Source: Ancylobacter sp. Lp-2
Lineage (GTDB): Bacteria > Pseudomonadota > Alphaproteobacteria > Rhizobiales > Xanthobacteraceae
Reading direction: 5' to 3'
DNA length: 64,000 nt
Assembly: GCF_020523795.1 (NCBI RefSeq)
Contig: NZ_JAJALI010000005.1
Location: 1-64,000, forward strand
Positions 16,407 to 25,633 of the stretch are shown here, one piece after another. A program made the translations under genes and the position numbers. Every line of letters begins with the position of its first letter. Positions within the stretch are counted from its first letter, which is position 1. The notes under the pieces were generated by a model. That model saw only the letters and a list, made by a program, of their open reading frames with translations, was not told the DNA's origin and made no database searches.

Positions 16407-17078
16407 CTAGAGACGCATGCGGGCGAGATAGCCCTGCTCGTAGAAGGTGACGATGCGCGTGGTCGCGAAGGCGATGATGAAATAGATCAGCGCCGTCGCG
16501 GTGAGGATCTCGATCGGCCGGGCGGTGGAATCGGCGATCATCTGCCCCTGATACATCAGGTCAGCCATGCCCACCGTCGAGACCAGCGCGCTCTCCTTGA
16601 AGAGGGTGACGCAGTTCGACAGCAAAGTCGGCACCGCGCGCATGACCGTCTGCGGCAGGATGACATAGGGCACGCTCACCCGCCCCGGCAGGCCGAGAGC
16701 GATGCAGGCGTCGCGCTGCTCGGTACCGATGGCCTTCAACGCCGCGCGGAAGCTCTCGCTGGAGATCGCTCCCATATAGAGCGAGAGGGTGAGAATGGTG
16801 GAGAACACATTGCCGAGTTCCACCCCGAGCAGCGCCGGCAGGCAGAAGAAGAACCAGAAGAGCTGGATCAGCATCGGCGTGCCGCGGAACACCTCCACAT
16901 AGCCGGTGGCGACCAGCTTCAGCAGCGGATGGCCGGCCGTGCGCACCACGCTGACGACGAAGCCGATGACCAGCCCGACGAGAAGGCCGAGCGCGGTGAA
17001 ATACAGCGTGTTGCCCAACCCGATGAGCAGCGCCTGGCGATACTCCCACAGAAAGCCCAGGGCGGCGGAGATGTTCAT
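16407..17078 (-). CDS. Polar amino-acid-type ABC transporter permease (second)
   Basis: 223-residue inner-membrane permease of the HisM/GlnP type with about five helices. It contains the EAA-like loop ALKAIGTEQRDACIALGLPGRVSVPYVILPQ, which contacts the ATPase. The ATG at 17078 is preceded by AAGGAGGAG; the longer frame reads through the neighbouring gene's end. It pairs with the permease ending 14 bp upstream. The two are last in the minus-strand operon SBP-ATPase-permease-permease. The solute is likely an amino acid, opine or amine, judging from family and neighbours. Confidence 0.88.
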   Translation of the reverse strand: MNISAALGFLWEYRQALLIGLGNTLYFTALGLLVGLVIGFVVSVVRTAGHPLLKLVATGYVEVFRGTPMLIQLFWFFFCLPALLGVELGNVFSTILTLSLYMGAISSESFRAALKAIGTEQRDACIALGLPGRVSVPYVILPQTVMRAVPTLLSNCVTLFKESALVSTVGMADLMYQGQMIADSTARPIEILTATALIYFIIAFATTRIVTFYEQGYLARMRL

Positions 17079-17092
17079 GCCCGTCTCCTCCT

Positions 17093-17764
17093 TCAGGCCA
17101 GACGCGAGCGCAGGCGCCGCTCCCACAGGCCGACGACCTGCGAGAGTGGCAGCGAGAAGGCAAAATAGATGAAGGCCACCGCCGTGTAGATCTCGATCGG
17201 CCGATAGGTCTGGGTGGCGAGGGTCTTGCCCTGGTACATCAGATCGGCGATCGCCACGATGGCGACGAGCGAGGTCTGCTGGAGCAGCCCGATCGTGTTG
17301 GTGAGCAGCACCGGCGTCGCCATCAGCAGCGCCTGCGGCAGGATCACATAGACGGTCTTCTTGAGCGGCGACAGGCCGAGAGCGGTGCAGGCATCCTCAT
17401 GCGAGGACGGAATGGCCTGGATCGCGGCGCGATAGGCCTCGGCATTGAAGGCGGTGATGTTCATGCCCAGCGCCAGCACCGCCATCAGAAACGGGTCGAA
17501 GAACACGCCGAAGAAGAACGGCACGCAGTAGAAGATCCAGATGATCTGCACCAGCGCCGGCGTGCAGCGGAACAGCTCGATGAAGGCGACGGCGATCCAG
17601 CGCAGCGGCGCCAGCCGGCTCATCGCCATCAGGCACACCAGAAAGCCGCCGACGAGGCCGATCACGGTGCAGATTCCGGTCAGCTGAAGGGTGACGGCGA
17701 GGCCGTCCATCAGCTGGTCCCAGTTCCGCGTGATGGCCGAGAAGTCCCAAGTGTAACCGCCCAT
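17093..17764 (-). CDS. Polar amino-acid-type ABC transporter permease (first)
   Basis: 223-residue permease of the same His/Glu/Gln/Arg/opine family and the same length as its neighbour. It contains ELFRCTPALVQIIWIFYCVPFFFG, the conserved helix with the RxTP motif, and an EAA loop (AIQAIPSSHEDACTALGLSPLKKTVYVILPQ). It forms a heterodimeric channel with the downstream permease. It begins 10 bp after the ATPase gene, so the operon is tight. Confidence 0.88.
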   Translation of the reverse strand: MGGYTWDFSAITRNWDQLMDGLAVTLQLTGICTVIGLVGGFLVCLMAMSRLAPLRWIAVAFIELFRCTPALVQIIWIFYCVPFFFGVFFDPFLMAVLALGMNITAFNAEAYRAAIQAIPSSHEDACTALGLSPLKKTVYVILPQALLMATPVLLTNTIGLLQQTSLVAIVAIADLMYQGKTLATQTYRPIEIYTAVAFIYFAFSLPLSQVVGLWERRLRSRLA

Positions 17765-17774
17765 TGCGATGCCC

Positions 17775-18551
<777 letters not shown>

Positions 18552-18579
18552 GCCGACCCCTTTTTCGTCTCGATGAGAG

Positions 18580-18637
18580 GCGGACGGCGCCCGACGGGCG
18601 CTGTCCGCTCCGGCTTCGCTTCGGCTCAGAATAGCCG
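18580..18637 (-). promoter_or_regulatory. Intercistronic hairpins between binding-protein and ATPase genes
   Basis: GCGGAC-G-GCGCCC at 18580-18592 pairs with GGGCGC-T-GTCCGC at 18596-18608: a 13-bp stem with one mismatch and a three-base loop. A second stem (TCGGCT/AGCCGA) spans 18620-18637. Such structures after a solute-binding-protein gene commonly protect its mRNA 3' end and lower expression of the membrane genes. That role is inferred from position. Confidence 0.55.
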
Positions 18638-18689
18638 AGCCGGATCGGCCACGCTCAGACGAGCGCCGCCGATCCGGCCATGGGCGCGA

Positions 18690-19541
18690 TCACTTGGCGC
18701 CGGCGAGATAGACCTCGCTCCAGTGCTTCATGAGGTCGTCGACGACGCCGAGGGCGATCTTCTCCTCGAGGAAGATGTTGAGCACGTCGATGTCGCGCTG
18801 GGCGACGTTCGGCGCCAGACCGTAGGAGATGCCCTGCCTCATCAGCGCCGGATGGGCCTCAAGCAGCAGCACCTTGTCGGGGTTGGCGGTCTGCAGCAGC
18901 AGGTTGGTGGTGGAGTCGGCGCCGGCGACATCGACGCGGCCGGACAGCAGCGCGAGGTTGAGGCCGTTCGCATCCGGCAGGCGGACGATCTGCGCCTTCT
19001 TCAGGCGCGCCGTCACCGCATGGTCCTGCGCCGAGCCGGACATGACGCCGACGCGCACGGTCGGCAGGTCGATGGTCGACAGGTCGGTGGCCGGGTTGGC
19101 CACCTTCTCGTTGGCCTTCAGATAGGCGAAATTGGTCTCGTCATAGCCGACGATGCCGCTGTAGTTGATCGCCAGCGCGCGGTTCGGGGTGCGGTTGAGC
19201 GAGGGGGACAGGTCCCACTTGCCCGCCTGCAGACCGGCGACGATGTTGTCCCAGGTGGTGTCGACGAACTCGACCTTCACCTTGAGCACGTCGGCGAACT
19301 GCTTGCACAGATCGAGATAGGCGCCGCCATACTCGCCGGTCTTCAGGTCCTTCATCTGGTAGGGCGGTGCGCTGGCATAGGCGCAGCGCAGCGTGCCGCG
19401 CTTCTGTACGTCCTGCCACAGCCCGTCGGCATGGGCCGGCGCGGCGTGCAGGCCGATGAGGGCGGCGACGCCGAGAGCACCCGCGCCGACGCCGCGAGTC
19501 CAAGCCTTTGCGAATTGTTTCCAAACACGCGTGAAAGTCAT
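18690..19541 (-). CDS. Periplasmic amino-acid-type ABC substrate-binding protein
   Basis: 283-residue exported receptor of the SBP_bac_3 family. The long n-region and hydrophobic core end at LHAAPAHA-DGLWQDV (about residue 38). It continues with KRGTLRCAYASAPPYQMKD, GEYGGAYLDLCKQFADVLKVKVEFVDTTWDNIVAGLQAGKWDL and VGVMSGSAQD. The ATG at 19541 has GGGGAA at proper spacing. It captures the ligand for the downstream ABC complex. AT-rich sites upstream are shared with other promoters of this cluster. Confidence 0.9.
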   Translation of the reverse strand: MTFTRVWKQFAKAWTRGVGAGALGVAALIGLHAAPAHADGLWQDVQKRGTLRCAYASAPPYQMKDLKTGEYGGAYLDLCKQFADVLKVKVEFVDTTWDNIVAGLQAGKWDLSPSLNRTPNRALAINYSGIVGYDETNFAYLKANEKVANPATDLSTIDLPTVRVGVMSGSAQDHAVTARLKKAQIVRLPDANGLNLALLSGRVDVAGADSTTNLLLQTANPDKVLLLEAHPALMRQGISYGLAPNVAQRDIDVLNIFLEEKIALGVVDDLMKHWSEVYLAGAK

Positions 19542-19851
19542 GCTGTATGTTCCCCGTTGCGGATGCCGATATGCACGCACGACCGCTCTGACTGAGCGCT
19601 GTCAGGTTCCGACGTTCTTTTTGTTATATCGTATAAACCTGAAGCCGCCTGTCAAATGGAGATTTGGCGAGCCGTGGGGTGACGCCACTCACATAGACAT
19701 AACATCATGTTTTATAACGATTAATATCAAGATACCCTCCACGGGAATTCCCGCTGGATCGACGGGATGAGCCCGCACCCGTCGCCGACACCCTGTTGCC
19801 TTTCATCGCGGACATGTCATTTGTTATATAATTCTTCAGGGGAGTTGGGCG
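19542..19851. promoter_or_regulatory. Divergent control region with three AT-rich operator-like sites
   Basis: 310 bp between the ABC operon and the SDR gene. It holds TTTGTTATAT at 19620-19629 (extended to a partial dyad GTTATATCGTATAAAC), ATAACATCATGTTTTATAAC at 19699-19718 (core palindrome AACATCATGTT), and TTTGTTATATAA at 19820-19831. The last ends 20 bases before the SDR start. The same core recurs before other genes of the cluster, so this is probably the main control point. Confidence 0.6.
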
Positions 19852-20625
19852 ATGGTGGATCACAGGAAACGGCGGGTTCTCGTCACGGGTGCCGGAAACG
19901 GGATCGGCATGGCAACCGCCCGCCGCTTCGCGGAGATGGGCGCGCAGCTCTATCTGATCGACATTGACGGGGCGGGCCTGATGCGCAGCCGCGACGGCCT
20001 GCCCGATGGCACCGAGGCGATATTGTGCGAGGCCTCCGTGACCGACGAGGCGGCGATCGCCGAGGCCGCCGACGAGATGGTGGCGCGCTTCGGCGGCATC
20101 GACACCGTGGTGAATTCAGCGGGCATCGTGGCGGTCGAGCCGGCCCTCGACGCCAGCCTCGAGCTGTTCCGCCAGGTGATGGAGGTCAACCTCACCGGCA
20201 CCTGGATCGTCTGCCAAGCGGCGGCGCGCCACATGGCCGGCAAGGGCGGCGGGGCGATCGTCAATATCAGCTCGGTCTACGGCTTCCAGGGCGCGCCGGG
20301 CCGCACCGCCTATTGCGCCTCCAAGGGCGCCGTCATCAACCTCACCAATTCGCTGGCGGTCGAATGGGGCCCGCTCGGCATCCGCGTCAACAGCGTCGCG
20401 CCGACCGGCACCCGCACCCCAATGGTGCAGGGGCTGATCGACCGCGGCATCTACGATGTCGACGCCGTTTCCCGCCGCACCCCGCTCCGGCGCATCGCCG
20501 AGCCCGAGGAGATCGCCGCGGCCTGCTGCTTTCTCGCCAGCGACGAGGCGGCGATGATCACCGGCCACCATTTGCCGGTCGATGGGGGCTGGCTGGCGAA
20601 CGGCTACCTCATGGCGCCGAAATAG
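19852..20625 (+). CDS. Short-chain dehydrogenase/reductase (FabG-like)
   Basis: 257-residue classical SDR. The NAD(P) motif TGAGNGIG is at 12-19, NSAG near 89, the catalytic Ser in NISSVYGF, and Tyr154/Lys158 in YCASK. The C-terminus is HHLPVDGGWLANG. It interconverts a hydroxyl and a carbonyl group. GGGGAG lies about eight bases before the ATG. It heads a plus-strand operon with a RidA protein and the WHxH-motif protein and is divergent from the ABC transporter operon. The substrate is not predictable. Confidence 0.9.
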   Translation: MVDHRKRRVLVTGAGNGIGMATARRFAEMGAQLYLIDIDGAGLMRSRDGLPDGTEAILCEASVTDEAAIAEAADEMVARFGGIDTVVNSAGIVAVEPALDASLELFRQVMEVNLTGTWIVCQAAARHMAGKGGGAIVNISSVYGFQGAPGRTAYCASKGAVINLTNSLAVEWGPLGIRVNSVAPTGTRTPMVQGLIDRGIYDVDAVSRRTPLRRIAEPEEIAAACCFLASDEAAMITGHHLPVDGGWLANGYLMAPK

Positions 20626-20694
20626 CGCGCCCCGCCCGCCGGCCCCCCGCCCGCGGCGGCCCCGGATCATAGCTTCCAGACCAAGGAGACCAAG

Positions 20695-21084
20695 ATGGTC
20701 AAGCGTCAGAACATCTCGTCCGGCTCGCAGTTCGAGACGGCCTATGGCTATTCGCGCGCGGTGAAGGCGGGCGACACCCTCTATATTTCCGGCACGATCG
20801 GCATGGACTACGCCGCCGGCAAGATGCCGGAGGATGCCGTCGGCCAGCTGCGGCAGATCATCAAGAATTTCGAGCTGCCGCTGGCCGCCGCCGGCGGCTC
20901 GCTCAAGGACATCGTGCAGATCACCACCTATGTGAGCGCGCCGGAGGTGTTCAAGGAAGTCGGGCCCGAGCTCGGCATCATCTTCAAGGACGTTCTGCCG
21001 ACCAACGCCGCGCTGGTGGTGAATTTCCCGGTGCCCGGCGTGTTGGTCGAGATCGCGGCCACCGCCGTGATCGGCTGCGAATGA
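20695..21084 (+). CDS. RidA (YjgF/YER057c/UK114) family protein
   Basis: 129-residue trimeric RidA-like protein. Features are YGYSRAVKAGDTLYISGTIGMD, then QLRQIIKNFELPLAAAGGSLKDIVQITTYV and LPTNAALVVNFPVPGVLVEIAATAVI. The Arg used by RidA to bind imines or enamines is not obvious in the last strand, so imine deaminase activity is uncertain. An AAGGAG site six bases before the ATG predicts strong translation. Its place between an SDR and the WHxH protein in a cluster of amine oxidases fits handling of reactive imine intermediates. Confidence 0.88.
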   Translation: MVKRQNISSGSQFETAYGYSRAVKAGDTLYISGTIGMDYAAGKMPEDAVGQLRQIIKNFELPLAAAGGSLKDIVQITTYVSAPEVFKEVGPELGIIFKDVLPTNAALVVNFPVPGVLVEIAATAVIGCE

Positions 21085-21109
21085 CCGGCGAGCGGAACGG
21101 AGCGACCCG

Positions 21110-21631
21110 ATGTGCCAATCCTGCCAGCCCGGCCTGCCCCTGAGCTTCGAGACGGTCGAGGAGGCCGGCATCGTCGCCGCGGCGACGGCGGCCCACGGGC
21201 GCGGTGAAGCGTGGCACTTCCATGTGCTGGCGCCGAACTGCACCTTCAATCCCCGGCCCGGCGGCTACACTTTCCTGCTGGAACTCACCGATGCCGGGCG
21301 GGCGTTGTGCGCCTTCTACCCCGACAAGCCGACGGCGGTGAACAAGCAGCTGCTGCCGCTGCTCCACGGCGCCGACGCGCTGGCGGCAAAGCCGCCCGGA
21401 GCGGGACTTGAGGCGGAAGACGAGGCGCTGCTAGCCGCGATCGAGGCGGCGGCACGCGCCGGTTCCGCCTGGCATCACCACATGATGTTCCCGGCCTGCG
21501 GGCTCAACCCGTCCGGCAAATGGCGCCTGTTCGTCGAGATCGACGGCAAGGCACCGGCGACCCGCGACTATGACAGCGAGCCGTCGCTGGTGCTGAACCG
21601 CATCGAGCGGCTGTATTTCGGCCTCAGCTGA
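21110..21631 (+). CDS. Unrecognised protein with duplicated WHxHxxxPxCxxNP motif (copy A)
   Basis: 173-residue soluble protein I cannot place in a family. It has two related motifs: WHFHVLAPNCTFNP at residues 35-48 and WHHHMMFPACGLNP at 121-134. Each supplies two or three His, one Cys and an Asn-Pro, as in a metal site. Between them is NKQLLPLLHGAD, and it ends with an ERLYFGLS tail. A CxxC (Cys2, Cys5) sits at the N-terminus. A paralogue with the same layout lies at 35003-35548. GGAG precedes the ATG by about seven bases. It is last in the SDR-RidA operon and is followed by a terminator. Confidence 0.75.
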   Translation: MCQSCQPGLPLSFETVEEAGIVAAATAAHGRGEAWHFHVLAPNCTFNPRPGGYTFLLELTDAGRALCAFYPDKPTAVNKQLLPLLHGADALAAKPPGAGLEAEDEALLAAIEAAARAGSAWHHHMMFPACGLNPSGKWRLFVEIDGKAPATRDYDSEPSLVLNRIERLYFGLS

Positions 21632-21653
21632 ACCGCCCGACAGCCTCGAGACA

Positions 21654-21686
21654 AAGCGGGCGCCCCGGCAATCGGGACGCCCGCTT
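21654..21686. terminator. Bidirectional hairpin terminator
   Basis: AAGCGGGCG at 21654-21662 pairs with CGCCCGCTT at 21678-21686; the inner CCCG/CGGG extends the stem. It sits exactly between two convergent genes and gives short A and T runs at its ends on both strands. Confidence 0.75.
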
Positions 21687-21709
21687 CGCGTTTAGCAACG
21701 GGCAAGCGT

Positions 21710-22597
21710 TCAGCGCACGCCCTGCCGGACGAGCGCGGTCCGCGTGGTCTCGTTCAGGGCGTTCCAGGGAATGTAGGTGTCGAGCCACGCGGCGGCGCGC
21801 CCGGTGAACAGCACCAGTTCCTCGATGACGTCGCCGACCAGCGCCGGATCGGCGAGCAGCGGCCTGGCGCTGTCCAACACCCGACCGATCTCGTGCAGGG
21901 CGCAGAAGCCGTCGATGCGGGCGTTGAACGCGTCGATGAGGAAGGTCGCGACCCTCGCGCGCTCGGCGAGGCCGATGCCATAATCCTCGCGGCGCAGGCG
22001 CCAGATCAACTCGTGCAGCTTGCGCAGCTCGCCCTCCGCCATGGCGAGCGGGCCATAGGGCAGCATCATGCCCTCGCGGCGCAGCAGGACGAAGATCTCC
22101 TCCGGCGGCGCCTGCCAGATCGCCTTGCGCGCCTCGCGCAGAGCGATGAGGCCGGGCGAGGCGAAATCCTTCTCGGGCAAGGCTAGCGGCAGGGCATCGG
22201 CGGCGGCGGAAAGCTCCGCGACGAGCGGTTCCTGGCCGTGACGCTCGACCACGCGGCGGCCATACTCCTTCAGCCAGCCAATATCGCCGGTGAGCCGGCC
22301 GAGCACGGAGACCTGCGCCTTCTCGGCCTGCAGCTCGCCATAAATGAGCTCGAGGAACTGCCGCTCCGGCCAGTAGAGGAAGGTGCCGGCCGGCAGCGTG
22401 AGGATGTCCGCCGGCTTCTCGATGTCGGCGACCACCGGCGCGTGCCAGAAGATGTGCTGGCCGGCGATCTTGGCGCAATGGATGTCGAGCCGGGCCGGCA
22501 GGCTGGCCACCAGCTTGCCGATCGTCACCGGCGCGAGGTCCGGATAGAGCTCGATTTCGTGCGAGGCGCCGTCCAGCGTGAAATACAGCGAAGCCAT
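21710..22597 (-). CDS. Cyclophilin-like (DUF3830-type) domain fused to an unknown helical domain
   Basis: 295-residue protein. The first about 110 residues resemble the cyclophilin-like DUF3830 fold: LYPDLAPVTIGKLVASLPARLDIHCAKIAG, HAPVVADIEKPADILTLPAGTFLYWPERQFLELIYG, then VSVLGRLTGD. The remainder is rich in helices (LREARKAIWQAPPEEIFVLLRREGMMLPYG, then LRKLHELIWRLRREDYGIGLAERARVATFLIDAFNARIDGFCALHE) and I recognise nothing in it. DUF3830 proteins are usually about 150 residues, so this is an unusual extension. It lies 22 bp after the SDR and closes the long minus-strand operon. Function unknown. Confidence 0.65.
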   Translation of the reverse strand: MASLYFTLDGASHEIELYPDLAPVTIGKLVASLPARLDIHCAKIAGQHIFWHAPVVADIEKPADILTLPAGTFLYWPERQFLELIYGELQAEKAQVSVLGRLTGDIGWLKEYGRRVVERHGQEPLVAELSAAADALPLALPEKDFASPGLIALREARKAIWQAPPEEIFVLLRREGMMLPYGPLAMAEGELRKLHELIWRLRREDYGIGLAERARVATFLIDAFNARIDGFCALHEIGRVLDSARPLLADPALVGDVIEELVLFTGRAAAWLDTYIPWNALNETTRTALVRQGVR

Positions 22598-22619
22598 GTA
22601 ACCGTGATCCCCGTAACTC

Positions 22620-23333
22620 TTATCCCTTGGAGAAATGCGCGCCGCCGACCACCTGCCGGGTCGGCATCATCTCGATGGTGCTGAGATCCACAAAGCTCGG
22701 GCTTTCCAGGATATGCAGCACCGTGGCGGCGACGTTATCCGGCTCGAGGCAGGCATAGCCGTCATAGAGTTCCTCCTCTCCGCCGAGCTGATCGTGGATG
22801 CCGGTGCGCACGCGGCCCAGCAGGATTTCGCTGACCCGGACATGGCTGCCGGTGAGATCGACCCGAAGATTGGCCGCCATGGCGTGCATCGCCGCCTTGG
22901 TGGCGCTGTACAGCGCCGGCCCGGTGCCGGGCACCGTGCCGCAGATAGAGCCCAGCAGGACGATGGTGCCGGAATCCGCCTGCTTCATCGCCGGCACCAC
23001 GGCCCGCAGCACGTTCACCGTGCCGATGATGTTTACCGCCACCAGCCGCTGGGCGACCGCCGGCGGCGTCTCGTGCAGCGCCAGCTGCGGGCCGAGCAGG
23101 CCGGCGGCGTGGATGAGCACGTCGGCGGGCTCGCCCACCAGCGCGGCGGCGACCGCCTCGGCGTCGCAGATGTCGAGAGCGAGCGACCGGCAGCCGGCGG
23201 CCTGTGCCAGGGCGGCGAGAGCCCCTTCATTGGTGCCGAGGGCCAGCACCGCATGGCCGGCCGCCACGAGACGTGCGACGACCGCGCGCCCGATGCCACC
23301 CGTCGCCCCGGTTACGATCACCCTCGATCCCAT
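22620..23333 (-). CDS. Short-chain dehydrogenase/reductase, first of a paralogous pair
   Basis: 237-residue SDR with TGATGGIG at 8-15, the AAG motif in VLIHAAGLLG, catalytic Ser in LLGSICG and YSATK at the active site. The C-terminus ends STIEMMPTRQVVGGAHFSKG. It closely parallels the SDR at 28888-29640, which ends QIEVVPTHQVVGGTRM, so the two are cluster-internal paralogues. GGGGAGGCGAC precedes the ATG. It is fourth of five genes reading E1 alpha, E1 beta, E2-hydrolase, SDR, cyclophilin-like protein. Confidence 0.88.
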   Translation of the reverse strand: MGSRVIVTGATGGIGRAVVARLVAAGHAVLALGTNEGALAALAQAAGCRSLALDICDAEAVAAALVGEPADVLIHAAGLLGPQLALHETPPAVAQRLVAVNIIGTVNVLRAVVPAMKQADSGTIVLLGSICGTVPGTGPALYSATKAAMHAMAANLRVDLTGSHVRVSEILLGRVRTGIHDQLGGEEELYDGYACLEPDNVAATVLHILESPSFVDLSTIEMMPTRQVVGGAHFSKG

Positions 23334-23366
23334 GTCGCCTCCCCCGTTCCGGTCCGGCGCGCCGGC

Positions 23367-24647
23367 TCAGCCGGCACTGCGGGCATTCTGCAGCACGAGG
23401 CGCGCCACCACCGCCGGCGCCTCGACATGCGGCATATGCCCGATCTCCGGCAGGAAGTGCAGCGCCGCTTCCGCGCCGGCATTCAGCGCATGCCGCATCG
23501 GGATGATGCGGTCGCGCTCGCCCCAGATGATCTTCTGCGGCGCCGCGACACGGCGCAGCGCCGGGCGCAGCTCGGTCGCCTGCGTGCCGTCCGGGAACAC
23601 CGCCTCGACGAGATCGGCCTGCGTCGCCCTCAGCGCATCGGTGCGGGCGGCGAGCGCCGCCGCCACATAGCCGGGCGTGACGATGGCGGCGTCGGCGAAC
23701 AGCCGCAGCAGCCAGGGCCGCAGGCTCTCGGCGCGACGCGCGCGCCCGTAGCCGGCGAGGAAATCGCCGTCGATCTCCGGCCCGAGCCCGGCGGGAGCGA
23801 TCAGGGTGAGCGAGCGCAGGGCGAGCCGGCCGGTCTCCGCCAGCGCGATGGCGACCGCGCCGCCTAGCGAATGGCCGACGAGATGGCACTCCTCGATGCC
23901 AGCAGTCGCGAGCGCCGCCGCCACCGCTGCGGCGAGCGCCTCCACGCTGACCGGCCCCGCGACGGCGGAGGAGCGGCCATGGCCGGGCAGGTCGACGAGA
24001 ACCGCGGCGACGTCCGGGCCCAGCGCGGCGATCAACGGCTGCCAGGAAAAACTGTCGGCGCCGAAGCCGTGCAGGAACACGAAGGGCGTGCCGTGGCGGC
24101 CACCTCGACGGGTGAGGCTCAGCTCGCCGGCGGCGGCCGTGGCGGCCGGTAGCGCGGCGTGCGACGGACGGCGGCGGACGAAAGCCTCCACGTCGCGCAG
24201 CTTGATCCGCCCGGAGGGGCTGGAGGCCGTCAACACCGACAGGTCGACCCCCTCGCTGACCGCGACCCGGCGCGCCAGCGGCGAGGCCTTCAGCCGGTCC
24301 TTGGTAGCCGGAGCCGTGGCCTTGAGGAGCGGCTCCGGCGCGACCGAAGCGGGGACAGGCGGGCGGACGGCGGCGGACGGCGCAATGGTCTCGGCCGGCG
24401 TCGGAGCCCCAGCCTCGCGGATGACGCCGAGCACCGATCCGACGGCGACCTCCTCGCCGATCTTCGCGCGGATCTGGTCGAGCACGCCGCTGGCCGGCGC
24501 CTCGATGTCGGTGGCGGCCTTAGCGGTCTCGACGGTGACGACGAGATCGCCCGCCGCCACCGCCTCGCCGGGCTGCTTGTGCCAGGCGACCACCACAACG
24601 GATTCCATGTATTCGCCGCCGGCGCCGACGACTGTGATATCGGTCAC
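23367..24647 (-). CDS. Lipoyl-E2 domain fused to alpha/beta hydrolase (AcoC-like)
   Basis: 426-residue two-module protein. The N-terminal lipoyl domain has the lipoylation Lys43 in ETAKAATD. A linker leads to a peripheral-subunit-binding domain (KASPLARRVAVSEGVDLSVL, about residues 115-155). The C-terminal alpha/beta hydrolase carries the nucleophile motif GHSLGG and the catalytic His in EIGHMPHVEAP. This matches AcoC, the E2 of acetoin dehydrogenase complexes, rather than PdhC or OdhB. The start is GTG at 24647 behind a strong GGAGGAGG that overlaps the E1 beta stop. It would accept the acyl group from E1 and transfer it to CoA. Confidence 0.88.
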   Translation of the reverse strand: MTDITVVGAGGEYMESVVVVAWHKQPGEAVAAGDLVVTVETAKAATDIEAPASGVLDQIRAKIGEEVAVGSVLGVIREAGAPTPAETIAPSAAVRPPVPASVAPEPLLKATAPATKDRLKASPLARRVAVSEGVDLSVLTASSPSGRIKLRDVEAFVRRRPSHAALPAATAAAGELSLTRRGGRHGTPFVFLHGFGADSFSWQPLIAALGPDVAAVLVDLPGHGRSSAVAGPVSVEALAAAVAAALATAGIEECHLVGHSLGGAVAIALAETGRLALRSLTLIAPAGLGPEIDGDFLAGYGRARRAESLRPWLLRLFADAAIVTPGYVAAALAARTDALRATQADLVEAVFPDGTQATELRPALRRVAAPQKIIWGERDRIIPMRHALNAGAEAALHFLPEIGHMPHVEAPAVVARLVLQNARSAG

Positions 24648-24657
24648 GGCCTCCTCC

Positions 24658-25632
24658 TCACTTCAGCGCCGCGCGGGCGGCGTCGGCGATGCGGGTGGCA
24701 TTGGGGAGAACGGCGAGTTCCAAAGGCTCGCTGTAGGGGATGGGCATGTCGGGCAGCGTCACCCGCATGACCGGCGCGTCGAGATCGTCGAAGGCGTAGT
24801 CCATGATGGTGGCGGAAAGCTCGGCGGCGTAGCCGCAGAAGCGCCAACCCTCATTGACCACCACCGCGTGATGGGTGCGGGCGATGGAGGCGGTGATGGC
24901 GTCGATGTCGAGGGGGCGCAGGCTGCGCAGATCGATCACCTCGGCGAAAATGCCTTCCGCGGCAAGGAGTTCGGCCGCCTTCTGGCTTTCCAGCACCATG
25001 CGCGAGGTGGCGAAGATCGACACGTCCGAGCCTTCCCGTACCGTCTTGGCGGTGCCGAACGGGATGGTGAAGTCCGGATCCTCCGGCACCTCGTCGCGCA
25101 GATTGTAGAGCAGCTTGTGCTCCAGGAAGACCACCGGCTGGCTGTCGCGGATGGCGGATTTCAGCAGACCCTTGGCGTCCGCCGGCGTCACCGGTGCCAC
25201 GACCTTGATGCCGGGAATATGGGCGACGAGGGAATCGAGGCTCTTGGAATGCTGGGCGCCGGCCCCCGCGCCGCCGCCGCCCTGGGTGCGCAGCACGAAG
25301 GGCATGGTGACGTTCTGCCAGAGATATTCGTAGATCGAAGCCTGGTTGATCAGCGCGTCGAGCACCAGCGGCATGAAGTCGGCATACATGATCTCCAGCA
25401 CCGGACGGGTGCCGGTCATCGAGGCCGTCACCGCCATGGCGGCCAGCGTCTGCTCGGAGATCGGGGTGTCGCGCACGCGGCTTTCGCCGAACTCGTCCAT
25501 CAACCCGCGGGTCACCTTGAACACGCCGCCATAGCGGCCAATGTCCTCGCCGAACAGGAAGACATTGGAATCGCGCTGCATTTCCTCGCGCAGCGCCTGG
25601 TTGAGCGCCTCGGCGTATCGCATCATCGCCAT
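24658..25632 (-). CDS. 2-oxoacid/acetoin dehydrogenase E1 component, beta subunit
   Basis: 324-residue TPP-enzyme beta subunit. It begins RYAEALNQALREEMQRDSNVFLFGEDIGRYGGVFKVT and contains DTPISEQTLAAMAV, GGGGAGAGAQHSKSLD and EVIDLRSLRPLD. These are the AcoB/PdhB hallmarks, with the TPP-activating Glu in the EDIG and SEQ segments. The ATG at 25632 lies one base after the alpha-subunit stop, so the pair is translationally coupled. With the AcoC-like E2 it should cleave an acyloin, diketone or 2-oxoacid to an acyl-CoA. No E3 gene is in the window. Confidence 0.92.
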   Translation of the reverse strand: MAMMRYAEALNQALREEMQRDSNVFLFGEDIGRYGGVFKVTRGLMDEFGESRVRDTPISEQTLAAMAVTASMTGTRPVLEIMYADFMPLVLDALINQASIYEYLWQNVTMPFVLRTQGGGGAGAGAQHSKSLDSLVAHIPGIKVVAPVTPADAKGLLKSAIRDSQPVVFLEHKLLYNLRDEVPEDPDFTIPFGTAKTVREGSDVSIFATSRMVLESQKAAELLAAEGIFAEVIDLRSLRPLDIDAITASIARTHHAVVVNEGWRFCGYAAELSATIMDYAFDDLDAPVMRVTLPDMPIPYSEPLELAVLPNATRIADAARAALK

Positions 25633-25633
25633 G

